Below are positions 36,113 through 45,688 of a stretch of DNA of 64,000 nt, in pieces. Numbering within the stretch: the stretch's first letter is position 1; every line of letters starts with the position of its first letter. Source of the stretch: Candidatus Parabacteroides intestinigallinarum (lineage in GTDB: Bacteria; Bacteroidota; Bacteroidia; Bacteroidales; Tannerellaceae). A program made the translations under genes and the position numbers. The stretch is from assembly GCA_019114945.1 (NCBI GenBank), contig DXEN01000017.1:1-64000 (forward strand), written 5' to 3'. The notes under the pieces were generated by a model. That model searched no databases. It was not told where the DNA came from and saw nothing but the letters and a program-made list of their open reading frames with translations.

Positions 36113-36156
36113 GAAAGAGGCTTTTTAACGAAAGATTGAAAGACAAAGCCTCTTTC
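36113..36156 (-). terminator. Terminator after the SLC13-type transporter gene
   Basis: GAAAGAGGCTTT and AAAGCCTCTTTC form a 12-bp perfect stem with a 20-base loop. On the minus strand it is followed by a T-rich stretch (GCTTATTTATTTTCG), right for ending the 36187-38037 transcript. Confidence 0.8.
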
Positions 36157-36186
36157 TATAACGAATCAAACGCCTTCCTCGCTTTC

Positions 36187-38037
36187 TTAAAACGGGAACA
36201 GCAAAGGCAGCACCGCGACCATCACCAACCCCATGATGATTTGCAAAGGAAGTCCCACCTTGATATAATCCGCGAAGGAATATTGCCCCGCCGGCATCAC
36301 CAACGCGTTCGGTGGCGTAGAAAAAGGAGAGGCGAAACACATGCTCGCGCCTACCGTCACCGCGAAAAGGAAAGGCACCGGGTTCACGCCCGCGTGTACC
36401 GCGCTCTGCAAGGCGATGGGCGCCATCAACACCGCCGTGACCGTATTACTGATAAACATAGTCATCAATGAGGTCGTGAAATAAATACCCGCCAACAACA
36501 CGATTGGTCCATAGCCGCCGATACCGCTTACCAACGCGTCCGACAAAAAACGCGACACTCCGGTCTTCTCCAAGGCCAGCGACATGGGCAACATCGCTCC
36601 AAACAAAACGATGGTCTCCCAATTAATCGTCTTATAGGCAGCTTCCACGCTACGCAAGCATCCCGTCAGCACCATAAGTACCGCGGCGATCATAACCGCC
36701 GTGACCGGCTCAACGGGAAAGAAATCGAACACCATCATCGCCACCATCAGCACCATGATAGCCGCGGCCAGCGGTGCCTTATAATCGAGCGTCACCTTCG
36801 CGGCCTCGTCGAGCGGCTGCCCCAATACCACCCAATTATCCTCCTCTTTCGATAAACGGGCGATATCCTCCCAACTGCCTTGCACCAGCAACACGTCGCC
36901 ACTGTGCATCTTCTCGCTCCCTATATGTTGGCGTATATATTCTTTCTTCCGACGGATGGCGAGCACGTTCACATGGAACGAACGGCGGAAATCCACCTCT
37001 TTCACCGTCCGGTTGATCATCCGCGAGGAAGGCATAAGTACGATCTCGGCGATGCCTAAATCGTAAAAAGCAAGCCCTTCCCCCTTATGGGCCACGTTCT
37101 CGTCACCCATCAAACGCAGATGGAGGAGCGATGCCATCCGGGCGACACGCTCCCGGTCGCCCGATACATATAATATATCGTCCGCCTCCAGCACCGTGTC
37201 GGGCGTGTAAAGCTGCGTCACGGAGTGCAACAAGGGACCTTGATGACTTTTCTCCCGACGAATCTCCAAGATATTCACGCCATGCTCCCGGCGCATATCC
37301 AGCTGGGCGATGGAACGGCCTACCACCGGCGATCCATCCTCCACACGCAACCGGAATAGGTTTCCCGTCAAGTCGTATTCCCGGGTCAGCTGCGTCAGGG
37401 ATTTACCACGCGAGGCGACCCGGCTATCATCCGCCATCTTCCCGCTCAAGAACCATTTGGTAGCCGGAAGCAACACCAGGATACCGACCGCCAGACAAAC
37501 CAAGCCCACCGGCAGGAACGAGAAGAACGACAAAGGCTCGTAACCGGCACCTATCAACGCGTCTTGGATAATCAAGTTGGGCGGCGTACCAATCAAGGTC
37601 ATCATACCCCCCATGCTACTGGCGAAAGCCAGCGGCATCAACAGGCGACGCACGTTCGCACCCGCGCTGGCGGCCATACTCACGACAATCGGCAACATCA
37701 ACGCGACGGTTCCCGTATTGCTCACGAACGCGCCGATAAACGCCGTTGCGAGCATCACGAGCAGAAACAAACGCAACTCGCTTTTTCCCGAGAGTTTCAG
37801 CAGACGCCCGCTAATCATCTTCGCCAAGCCGGTCTGGAAGATCGCCCCGCCCACGACAAACAAGCCAATCATCATGATGACCACCGAGTTGGAAAAACCG
37901 GACAATCCTTCCTCCGGAGTTAATATATGAAAGATAAGCAACAACAAGAGCGAACAAATAGCCACCAAATCCGAACGAACTTTCCCGCTCATGAAAAAGA
38001 TAGCCGCGATAATTAAGATAGAAAGCGTTATCCACAT
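36187..38037 (-). CDS. SLC13-family permease with two TrkA-C (RCK_C) domains
   Basis: 616 residues. Two blocks of membrane segments (about 1-190 and 385-616) enclose two cytoplasmic TrkA_C domains (about 205-375; SPVVGRSIAQLDMRREHGVNILEIRR and SRMINRTVKEVDFRRSFHVNVLAIRR as separate copies). The conserved FVSNTGTVALMLPIV and FISNTVTAVLMAPIA hairpins are typical of divalent anion/Na+ symporters. Substrate may be sulfate, a dicarboxylate or another anion. A dicarboxylate would fit the neighbouring oxaloacetate decarboxylase, but this is inference. Confidence 0.9.
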   Translation of the reverse strand: MWITLSILIIAAIFFMSGKVRSDLVAICSLLLLLIFHILTPEEGLSGFSNSVVIMMIGLFVVGGAIFQTGLAKMISGRLLKLSGKSELRLFLLVMLATAFIGAFVSNTGTVALMLPIVVSMAASAGANVRRLLMPLAFASSMGGMMTLIGTPPNLIIQDALIGAGYEPLSFFSFLPVGLVCLAVGILVLLPATKWFLSGKMADDSRVASRGKSLTQLTREYDLTGNLFRLRVEDGSPVVGRSIAQLDMRREHGVNILEIRREKSHQGPLLHSVTQLYTPDTVLEADDILYVSGDRERVARMASLLHLRLMGDENVAHKGEGLAFYDLGIAEIVLMPSSRMINRTVKEVDFRRSFHVNVLAIRRKKEYIRQHIGSEKMHSGDVLLVQGSWEDIARLSKEEDNWVVLGQPLDEAAKVTLDYKAPLAAAIMVLMVAMMVFDFFPVEPVTAVMIAAVLMVLTGCLRSVEAAYKTINWETIVLFGAMLPMSLALEKTGVSRFLSDALVSGIGGYGPIVLLAGIYFTTSLMTMFISNTVTAVLMAPIALQSAVHAGVNPVPFLFAVTVGASMCFASPFSTPPNALVMPAGQYSFADYIKVGLPLQIIMGLVMVAVLPLLFPF

Positions 38038-38095
38038 AGTCCAAAAGAAATTATTCTACCAGATACTACAAATTCAACCATTACTTTATGTTGGG

Positions 38096-38124
38096 CAAAG
38101 TTAATGTTTTTTGCCGAAAGCAAA
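38096..38124 (-). promoter_or_regulatory. Promoter of the SLC13-type transporter gene
   Basis: The minus strand has TTTG (38124-38121) and TAACTTTG (38103-38096) with a 17-base gap, slightly short of the 19-21 norm. The ATG is 58 bases downstream. Confidence 0.45.
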
Positions 38125-38248
38125 AAGAACTTACAACTCTATTTTTATGTGCGAAAATTTCACGAATATCGCGTCTGAAAAGATTTTTTATACATCCAAG
38201 CAAAAAGTACAGACAATCAGTAAAAACGAAAAGCAAGCAGATACAATC

Positions 38249-39217
38249 ATGGGAAATTTCTTTACATCGCTTTTCTCTTCCTCGAAGGGCGAGGAGAGCG
38301 CGGAAGACAAGGTGAAAAATGAGTCGAAGAACTTCGATATCCTGAAATACGACGGCGTGCGGGCCCAACGAATCAACAAGATGGCCTATGCGATCAAGTG
38401 CTACACGGAAGCGCTGAACATCAAGGAAGATTTCGAGACAATGAGTTTCCTGGTAGCCGCCTATACGAAGACGAACGAGTTGGAGAAAGCCATCGAGACA
38501 TTGGACCGGATGATCGCGCTCGAGCCGGAACGTTCCGACACCCGTCTGGCACGGGTCAACCTGCTCTTCATGCTGGACCGGGACGCGGAAGCCGCCACGG
38601 AGTGCGACCAAGTGATCGAGCTGGATCCCGCGAATCCGACCGCTTATTTCTCCCGGGCGAAGGCGAGGAAAACAACGCACGACCTGCTGGGAACCCTCGC
38701 GGACCTGACGAAGGCAATCGCGCTCAAAGAAGATTTCGCCGACGCTTACTTGCAACGGGCGGAAGTCCTGCTTCAGATGGGGCAAGCCGGAGAAGCGCTC
38801 CCCGACGCGGAAAAGGCGATCGAACTTGCCCCGGAGGAGGAAAACGCATATCTAACAAGAGGGCGCATCCATGCCGCCTTGGGGGATACCGACGCGGCAA
38901 GCGCCGATTTCCAGCGGGTCATCGACTTGAATCCTTTCAATGAGGAAGCATATCTCTTATCCGGGCAATTCATGATCGCGCAAGAGAAATACGACGAGGC
39001 CATCACGTTCCTCGACGAGGCCATCGAGGTCAATCCCCATTTCGCCAAGGCTTACGCCGAGCGGGGACGGGCAAAGAACCTGAAAGGTGATAAGGCGGGA
39101 GCTTTCGAGGATTTGAAAAAATCGCTCGAATTAAATCCGGATAGCGAGGAGGCACAACGGATGAATGGCCAGCATTCCAACTTCGACAATCTGTATAAAG
39201 GCGGTATTTACGGATAA
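38249..39217 (+). CDS. Tetratricopeptide-repeat protein
   Basis: 322 residues from ATG 38249 (MGNFFTSLFSSSKGEESAEDK). A longer frame from 38111 adds 46 residues with no conserved character across the promoter region, so I chose the inner start. About eight TPR units follow, for example YAIKCYTEALNIKEDFE, ANPTAYFSRAKARKTTHD and FAKAYAERGRAKNLKGDK. There is no signal peptide. TPR proteins are scaffolds, and no partner is evident here. Ends in an inverted-repeat region shared with the convergent M81 gene. Confidence 0.85.
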   Translation: MGNFFTSLFSSSKGEESAEDKVKNESKNFDILKYDGVRAQRINKMAYAIKCYTEALNIKEDFETMSFLVAAYTKTNELEKAIETLDRMIALEPERSDTRLARVNLLFMLDRDAEAATECDQVIELDPANPTAYFSRAKARKTTHDLLGTLADLTKAIALKEDFADAYLQRAEVLLQMGQAGEALPDAEKAIELAPEEENAYLTRGRIHAALGDTDAASADFQRVIDLNPFNEEAYLLSGQFMIAQEKYDEAITFLDEAIEVNPHFAKAYAERGRAKNLKGDKAGAFEDLKKSLELNPDSEEAQRMNGQHSNFDNLYKGGIYG

Positions 39218-39250
39218 AAAGAACAAGCGAGTGCGTCAAATCGCAAAAAA

Positions 39251-39293
39251 GCACACAGATAACACACCTGCTTAATCTGTGTTATCTGTGTGC
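39251..39293. terminator. Terminator between the TPR and M81 peptidase genes
   Basis: A 16-bp perfect stem (GCACACAGATAACACA with its complement at 39278-39293) encloses an 11-base loop. On the minus strand it is followed by TTTTTTGCGA, a classical intrinsic terminator for the M81 gene that ends at 39307. Confidence 0.85.
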
Positions 39294-39306
39294 CAATACT
39301 ACGCGA

Positions 39307-40863
39307 TTATCTTCCGTAGAACTGTTTAGCGGAAGGAACCATGATCACGTTCAGTTCCGGATCCGGCATATCGGGGTCGAGCGGGAACATCGGCCGAACG
39401 ATATTCTTATACGGAAGCTTCTTGAAGTCCTGATCCACGCCACCGCGGGTAAACGCCATCACCCAATCCGCTTGGATACTATACCAGCGGTTCACAAGGT
39501 AACCTTGTTTTACCATCACGATATCCATCTCTTTCGGGTCGATACCCGAGCCATCCAGATTCGGCGTCGGTGAAGAAGTACCAACTACCACGTAAACGCT
39601 ACCGGTCTTCACGATGGCGATATCCCGTTTGCGTCTCCAATCATCCACGTTCTTATCCGATTCCGGGCTGACATAGACAACGGTACCCGACAATTTCACG
39701 GGGCCTTCGTAGGAATTATCCGTCATGGCGCCCACCAAACCTTCCACGTGTCCGCCTACGCCAACCTCACGGGCTTGCTTAACGACCTCCTCGCCCGGAA
39801 TGGAGCAATACAGCACGCTCTTTCCTTTCTCGGTCTGGAACTCCGGACGCTTCAAGAGGCGCGCCAAGGTCCATGTAACCTCACCGGAACCACCACCGCC
39901 GGGGTTATCGCCCATATCGCTGATGAAGAACGGTTTCTTATCGCTCGCGATCGCTAAGTCGATACACTTATCCAACTCATAGCCAGGAGCCTCCAACGAG
40001 AATTGCTTGCGCACGTCCCAGAACTTTTGGGCCAGTTTCTTCGCGCCGGCTTTTACCTGTGCCTCATCGTCACCATAAACCATTACGACTCCCTGGTTCC
40101 GAGGATTATCGCCCCATACGTAACCAATCCAGATACCCGCGTCGATCACGCCCGGCATCGCCTCTACCTCGGGAACCAACGCGTACAATGATTTCGCCGG
40201 TTCTACACGCGTACTCGACCACTCGCCGGATACCAATACCGGTACGGCTACCCATGCCTTGTAAGCCGGGCGTCCCTTACCGGACTCCAAACGCTCCAAC
40301 AAGTTGACGACACCGCGGCGGTGCGACTCGCGCGAATCATCGTGCGGCGCCTTGCGATACGTCGTGATTAAATCGGAATTCAACGCTACCAACCAAGAAG
40401 TATTTCCGTGCAGGTCCATCGTCGTCGTCGTCAGCACATCGTTTCCAATCAAGCTGCGTACCTTTTGCATGAACTCGCCCTCCGGGTCTGCCACGCCTTC
40501 CACGCTACAAGCGCCGTGGTTGTAGAACCAGAACGCGTCGTAAGGCATATTGGCCTTAATCTGCTCCAACGTCTTCTCCACGAAAGCGTCGTACGACTCT
40601 TTCGTCACGGGGCCTCGTCCACCACCATATCCAATCTGAGCGGGAAGCCATGTAGCCGCTTGCCCCATCGCGGAATCAGGGCTCAGGTAATCCGGCATCC
40701 GAACAGGTACACCTCGTATCTCCTGCCGGTTCGGAACAAACACACTATTCTCGATTTGGATACCCGCGATACCGATACGCGGTTTCTTCTTTTGCGCGAA
40801 AGCGTCGCCGGCGAAAGACACCGCCAAGAGGCACGCTCCCAATACAACTAAATGTTTTTTCAT
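39307..40863 (-). CDS. Exported M81-family (MlrC/microcystinase C-like) metallopeptidase
   Basis: 518 residues with a cleavable signal peptide (ending near DAFAQ). Predicted zinc ligands of the MlrC family are all present: Glu38 (GIQIENSVF), Asp150 and His152 (MDLHGNTS), and His174 (YRKAPHDD). The C-terminal domain has the hallmark DMGDNPGGGGSG. MlrC hydrolyses the linearised cyanobacterial peptide microcystin; relatives act on small peptides or on derivatives of amino acids. The gene follows the SusD gene by 136 bases with a hairpin between, so it is likely the degradative partner of that uptake pair. It acts in the periplasm or outside the cell. Confidence 0.88.
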   Translation of the reverse strand: MKKHLVVLGACLLAVSFAGDAFAQKKKPRIGIAGIQIENSVFVPNRQEIRGVPVRMPDYLSPDSAMGQAATWLPAQIGYGGGRGPVTKESYDAFVEKTLEQIKANMPYDAFWFYNHGACSVEGVADPEGEFMQKVRSLIGNDVLTTTTMDLHGNTSWLVALNSDLITTYRKAPHDDSRESHRRGVVNLLERLESGKGRPAYKAWVAVPVLVSGEWSSTRVEPAKSLYALVPEVEAMPGVIDAGIWIGYVWGDNPRNQGVVMVYGDDEAQVKAGAKKLAQKFWDVRKQFSLEAPGYELDKCIDLAIASDKKPFFISDMGDNPGGGGSGEVTWTLARLLKRPEFQTEKGKSVLYCSIPGEEVVKQAREVGVGGHVEGLVGAMTDNSYEGPVKLSGTVVYVSPESDKNVDDWRRKRDIAIVKTGSVYVVVGTSSPTPNLDGSGIDPKEMDIVMVKQGYLVNRWYSIQADWVMAFTRGGVDQDFKKLPYKNIVRPMFPLDPDMPDPELNVIMVPSAKQFYGR

Positions 40864-40908
40864 GCTATTTTTCTTTATGATTCTATTTGAGACTGTCTAT
40901 TCGAAAAA

Positions 40909-40950
40909 ACGAGTGAACAAGTTTATTATAACATTCCCTTGTCCACTCGT
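40909..40950 (-). terminator. Hairpin with T run between susD-like and M81 genes
   Basis: ACGAGTGAACAAG and CTTGTCCACTCGT pair in 12 of 13 positions around a 16-base loop. Minus-strand sequence after it is TTTTTTCG. No second promoter is seen before the M81 gene, so it probably lowers, rather than blocks, its expression. Confidence 0.7.
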
Positions 40951-40999
40951 CATTTTATTTATCTATCCCTGACGAATAAAACTTCGCGGGCGTTCGTTT

Positions 41000-42520
41000 T
41001 TAATCATTCGAGATAAGATCACCTACGATATCAATCTCTGCCTGCGGAATCGGCAGTTTCTCGTCACCAGCCTGGAACGGTTGCATCGCATACGAGCCAT
41101 ACTTCACGACATTGCTGAATACCGTCGGTCCCCAGCCTTGGCGTACCACGTCGAAGAAGCGGAAACCTTCCATACCGAACTCCAAGTGACGCTCGTTCAT
41201 CAAATCCTGCAAGAACTGGTCACCCGTACTGGTCTTCGGCTCCAAGTTGACATGCGAACGTACTTCGTTCAAGTATTTCTGTGCGTTCGTAATATCATTC
41301 GTGAAATAGCAAGCCTCCGCATAGTTCAGGTAAACCTCCGCCAAGCGGATCAAGCGCAAGTTCGTCGGTTGGTTGTTACCGCGGTTCTCCTCGCGCTCAC
41401 CCGGAGCGAGGTACAACTTGCGATTGTACCAATGGGTACGGTCGTCCGTGATAGGACCCACCTCGCCTTTCGCAGCGACCTCGATCTCTACAGCCTCATC
41501 CGCGGAAAGCAACGTCGCTGCCTTACGGATCACGTCACCCTCGGCGTCGTAAGCGTCCGCCAAAGCCTGGGTTGGTTGCGCGCAACCGAAACCGATGGTC
41601 ATATTACGCGGCATCGACATCAACACGTGACGGTTACCGTTATTGGCGGTATACGAACTTTGCAAGGTAGAAACGTAATTATTGATTTCCAAAATGGAAG
41701 CGGAACAATGCTCACCGTCCAACGAGAACTGCCAAGCGTAATCCTCCGGGCTGACCAAGCTATAATCGCTACCGCACTCGTTCTGGAAAGCCTCGAACGC
41801 TTCCTTCACCTTGTCGTACTTCTTCTCATAGAGATACACACGGGTCTGCATGGCGAGAGCGGCGTCTTTCGTGATGCGCCCCGCATACGACGTCATGTAA
41901 TCCTTAATCTCGCTCTTCTTCGGCAACACGGCAACCGCGTCGTTCAGGTCTTGCTCGATGACAGCATAGACTTCCTCCTCGGTAGAACGGCCGAAGCGAT
42001 CATGATTGAGATCCAAGACCTCCGTATAGCACGGAACGCCACCAAAGATCCTCACCAACTCAAAATAGGTATAAGCGCGGATAAACTTCGCCTCGCCCAC
42101 CATCTGCTCCTTGTTGTACTCCGAGAAGATAGCGCCGTCCGCTGTCTCCATATCCTGGATGAACAAATTGGCCCGATTAATCGTTACATACGAATACCGG
42201 TATTTGTTCGTGATCTCGTTATGATCCGCCGGATATTGATAGTTCTCCATCAACGTGAAACTGGCCTCATCACTCGCGGAACCGCTATACGTAGCGTCCT
42301 CCGACAATACATCGCCGCACCATTGCATCGACCACGTGGTACGAAAATCCTTCATGCCGGCGTAAACCGCCGCCAAACGCAAGAACGCCTGCCGCTCCTC
42401 CGATATCTCACCTGCCTCCGGACTACCTAACGGCTCCAAATCCAAATCGGCACAACTATTGAATCCTGTCAAGACCGCGGCGGCCAGCGCGATCCCTATG
42501 ATATATTTGCTTTTAAACAT
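41000..42520 (-). CDS. SusD/RagB-family outer-membrane lipoprotein
   Basis: 506 residues with a lipoprotein signal (lipobox GFNSC, Cys at about 23). A TPR-like N-terminal part (YAGMKDFRTTWSMQWCGDVLSEDATY; YVTINRANLFIQDMETAD) and the SusD C-terminal region (RLAEVYLNYAEACYFTNDITNAQKYLNEVRSH as two segments; LEFGMEGFRFFDVVRQG) identify it. It acts as the lid on the SusC channel encoded 12 bases upstream and helps select the ligand. The ligand is not deducible; the linked M81 gene suggests a peptide or modified amino acid rather than a glycan. Confidence 0.94.
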   Translation of the reverse strand: MFKSKYIIGIALAAAVLTGFNSCADLDLEPLGSPEAGEISEERQAFLRLAAVYAGMKDFRTTWSMQWCGDVLSEDATYSGSASDEASFTLMENYQYPADHNEITNKYRYSYVTINRANLFIQDMETADGAIFSEYNKEQMVGEAKFIRAYTYFELVRIFGGVPCYTEVLDLNHDRFGRSTEEEVYAVIEQDLNDAVAVLPKKSEIKDYMTSYAGRITKDAALAMQTRVYLYEKKYDKVKEAFEAFQNECGSDYSLVSPEDYAWQFSLDGEHCSASILEINNYVSTLQSSYTANNGNRHVLMSMPRNMTIGFGCAQPTQALADAYDAEGDVIRKAATLLSADEAVEIEVAAKGEVGPITDDRTHWYNRKLYLAPGEREENRGNNQPTNLRLIRLAEVYLNYAEACYFTNDITNAQKYLNEVRSHVNLEPKTSTGDQFLQDLMNERHLEFGMEGFRFFDVVRQGWGPTVFSNVVKYGSYAMQPFQAGDEKLPIPQAEIDIVGDLISND

Positions 42521-42532
42521 GACATTAAAAAT

Positions 42533-45500
42533 TTAGAAAGTAACATTGATACCTCCGGTAAATGAAATAGACTGAGGATAGATACCGTAATCTATACCTC
42601 TTGACGCGGAACTCGACTGACCGACCTCAGGATCCATACCTGTGTAGCTGCTGATCGTGAACAAGTTGGTACCGCTGACATAGAAACGCACGCGTTGCAT
42701 ACCGATTTTCTGCGTCAAGACAGAAGGCAGGGTATAACCCAACGTAGCGTTCTTCAAACGCAGGAACGAACCATTCTCTACGTACATATCGGAGAAGCGG
42801 TCGTTATCGTTGTTGTCCACCGGTGTCAAGCGCGGAATATCCGTGTTCGTGTTCTGGGGTGTCCAGTAATTCAACAACGCCCGATCCTTGTTCGTCATAT
42901 CGTTCGGGAAGTAGGTGTACCAACGCATCGCGTTGAAGATATCGTTCCCGATCGTACCGCTGAACTGCAAGTTCAAATCGAAGCCCTTCCAAGCCATACC
43001 CACGTTGATACCGTAGATGACATCCGGAATCGGGTTACCAATCATGGTACGGTCGTTCGAATCCAACTTGCCGTCATTATTCGTATCCACGAACAAGACA
43101 TCACCCAACTCAGCGTTCGGCTGGTAGTCCGCACGCTTCACGGCATCCAATTGCTCTTGCGTCTGGATCAAACCATCGGTTACATACCCCCAGAAAGCGC
43201 CAATCGGCATACCCTCGGTCGTATAAGTCAAATAGTATTGACCGTTACGGAACGAACCATCAGAAATCGGCGTACCACCGTTCAACTTCGTCATCCGGTT
43301 GCGGATGGTCGAGAAGTTCATACCCACATTGTATTGGAAACCGCCCTCGGTCTGGTCGCGCCACTCGAGGTTCACCTCGATACCGCGGTTGTTCGCCTCA
43401 CCGATGTTCGTGAAAGTGTTGCTCGTATATCCCATATAGATAGGCATCGGCGCCGCCAGCAACATATCCTTCGTAGTCTTGTTGTAGTACTCGAAGTTGA
43501 ACATCAACCGTTGATTAAAGAAGCTGGCATCCAAACCGATGTTGTACGACTCGGTGGTCTCCCACTTGATATCCGGGTTACCCAAACGTGCCACGGCGAT
43601 ACCTTGATAGAGGGTCTCGTTCGGGCGAGCGCCGAACAAGGCGCCGTACGTAGCGTTCAAAGCCAGCAAGCTACGATCCACGTAGTTGGTGATATTCTGG
43701 TTACCAATCTGTCCCCAACCACCGCGGAGCTTCAACGACGATACCCAATCCGCGTTCAATTTCTTGAAGAACTCCTCGTTATCGAGGCGCCAACCCAAGG
43801 CGAACGAGGGGAAGTTACCCCAACGGTTCTTCTCGGAGAACTTAGAGGAACCATCCCGACGGAACGTTACCGTTACCAAGTACTTATCGTCGTAGTCGTA
43901 GTGTACACGACCCAAGTAAGACATCAAACCAAACTCCGTCGCACTGTTGCTTGCCGTGGTCTTGGTATCGTCCAACGTAGCGTCGATATAATGCAGGTTT
44001 TCCGACTCACCGATCAAATCCCGTGCGCTCGCGCCCAACGACTCATACATTCCCCACTCGTTGGTATAACCGATGATCGCGTTGATGGAGTGTTTCTCCG
44101 CAAAGGTATTCTCGTACGAGAGGGTATTCTCGAACAAATAGTTATGCCGCTTTTGCCACGTCTTCGACACGCTGCTCTCCAAGTTGCGCTGGCTCGGAGA
44201 TACCTGATAAACTGGCGAGAAGGTCTTGTTGTCGATCCGGCGAATCTCGGCGCCGAAGGTACTCTTAAACTTCAAGCCCTTAATGATTTGCCACTCACCG
44301 AACATATTCCCGACAAAGGCGAGACGCTCGCGACGGTTGTCGCGGTACATAATGCTCGCCAACGGGTTGTAATAGTCGATATACGGCGAGTAACCGTACG
44401 AACCATCGGCGTTCTGGGCGGGTGTCACCGGATCCAAACGGATGGCGTTACTTACGACACCATAGTCGGCATCGTACACACCGCTACTGTTACGCTCGCT
44501 GATACTCGAGTCGGTCGACCGCGTGATCGAGGCGTTCGTTCCTACTACCAAGTGATCCTTGATAATGGTCTTCTCCGAACTCTGGCGGACGCTGAAACGC
44601 TGGTAATCGGATTTCTTGATGGTACCTTCCTGGTCGATATAGCTCAAGCCCAAGTTGTACTTATAGTCGTCTGCCTTACCGCCGCTGATGCCCACGCTGT
44701 AATTGTGCATAAAGGCGGTACGCGTAATCTCATCCATCCAGTTGGTAGACGTATTCCGGTTGACCAAACTCAGGTCGATGGGAGCCGAACGCAAGGCGTT
44801 CAATTGCTCCTGATAGTCGTACCACTCCGGACCGGACATCAAGTCGAGGTTGTTCAACACCTTGTTCATACCCCAGTACGCGTCAAGCGTAACGGTGGTC
44901 TTACCTACCTCACCCTTCTTCGTGGTAATCAAGATGACACCGTTCGCACCACGAGAACCGTAGATCGCGGAAGCGGAAGCATCCTTCAACACCTCGATGG
45001 ATTGGATATCCGATGTACTCAAATAGTTGATATCCGTCACGGGCATACCGTCCACAACGTACAACGGCTCGGCGTCGTTCACCGTACCGACACCACGGAT
45101 ACGGATGGTAGCAGCCTCACCCGGAGAACCGGAACTGGACGTTACCGACACACCGGTAGCCAAACCTTGCAACGCCGTAGATACGTTAGCGACCGGTTGA
45201 CGAGCGATACTTTCCTCGCTCACGGACGAGATAGCACCCGTGATATCGCTCTTCTTCATCGTACCATAACCGACAACAACCACCTCATCCAAGGCTTGCG
45301 TATCCTCTTTCAAGGTCACGTTAATAGTTGTTTTATTTCCTACGGGCACTTCCTGGCTCAGGTAACCAATGTAAGAAACCACCAATACGGAACCGGACGG
45401 AACCTCCAATGAGAACTTACCATCGAAGTCCGTAATCGTACCCGTGCTCGAACCCTTTACAACGATGTTCGCGCCAATTACAGGCATACCCGCCTGATCC

Positions 45501-45688
45501 GTCACGGTACCCCTTACCGTAATTGTTTGTTGATTGGAAGCCAAAATGGAAGGCTTATTTTCGACCCAGGCTTTTCCCACGGAAAACGCCAGCTGGTCGT
45601 CGAGCGCAGCCTTACCTCCAGAAGAAGGAGCCGCGTACGCTTCACACAAGAAGCCTGTTAAAAAAACAGCGAGTAATTCTTTTCTCAT
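42533..45688 (-). CDS. SusC/RagA-family TonB-dependent transporter
   Basis: 1051 residues. Signal peptide (LLAVFLTGFLCEAYA), a carboxypeptidase-like domain (about 55-135; VRGTVTDQAGMPVIGANI), plug domain with ALDEVVVVGYGTMKKSD and LKDASASAIYGSRGANGVI, and a 22-strand barrel ending in GINVTF. The segment between signal peptide and CPD-like domain (about 20-50) is unusual filler. Together with SusD it forms a lidded outer-membrane uptake complex. No sigma/anti-sigma or hybrid regulator adjoins it. Confidence 0.95.
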   Translation of the reverse strand: MRKELLAVFLTGFLCEAYAAPSSGGKAALDDQLAFSVGKAWVENKPSILASNQQTITVRGTVTDQAGMPVIGANIVVKGSSTGTITDFDGKFSLEVPSGSVLVVSYIGYLSQEVPVGNKTTINVTLKEDTQALDEVVVVGYGTMKKSDITGAISSVSEESIARQPVANVSTALQGLATGVSVTSSSGSPGEAATIRIRGVGTVNDAEPLYVVDGMPVTDINYLSTSDIQSIEVLKDASASAIYGSRGANGVILITTKKGEVGKTTVTLDAYWGMNKVLNNLDLMSGPEWYDYQEQLNALRSAPIDLSLVNRNTSTNWMDEITRTAFMHNYSVGISGGKADDYKYNLGLSYIDQEGTIKKSDYQRFSVRQSSEKTIIKDHLVVGTNASITRSTDSSISERNSSGVYDADYGVVSNAIRLDPVTPAQNADGSYGYSPYIDYYNPLASIMYRDNRRERLAFVGNMFGEWQIIKGLKFKSTFGAEIRRIDNKTFSPVYQVSPSQRNLESSVSKTWQKRHNYLFENTLSYENTFAEKHSINAIIGYTNEWGMYESLGASARDLIGESENLHYIDATLDDTKTTASNSATEFGLMSYLGRVHYDYDDKYLVTVTFRRDGSSKFSEKNRWGNFPSFALGWRLDNEEFFKKLNADWVSSLKLRGGWGQIGNQNITNYVDRSLLALNATYGALFGARPNETLYQGIAVARLGNPDIKWETTESYNIGLDASFFNQRLMFNFEYYNKTTKDMLLAAPMPIYMGYTSNTFTNIGEANNRGIEVNLEWRDQTEGGFQYNVGMNFSTIRNRMTKLNGGTPISDGSFRNGQYYLTYTTEGMPIGAFWGYVTDGLIQTQEQLDAVKRADYQPNAELGDVLFVDTNNDGKLDSNDRTMIGNPIPDVIYGINVGMAWKGFDLNLQFSGTIGNDIFNAMRWYTYFPNDMTNKDRALLNYWTPQNTNTDIPRLTPVDNNDNDRFSDMYVENGSFLRLKNATLGYTLPSVLTQKIGMQRVRFYVSGTNLFTISSYTGMDPEVGQSSSASRGIDYGIYPQSISFTGGINVTF

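Noticed and set aside
38111..38248. 46-codon extension of the TPR protein
   Set aside because: It covers the divergent promoter and has no conserved features; ATG 38249 is a natural start.
41081..42430. A 449-codon open frame antisense to the SusD-like gene
   Set aside because: Same reason; the sense frame is a complete SusD lipoprotein.
42695..45412. A 905-codon open frame antisense to the SusC-like gene
   Set aside because: It is the mirror of the real gene's codon bias in a GC-rich coding region; the sense strand has full SusC domains and the antisense protein has no recognisable feature.
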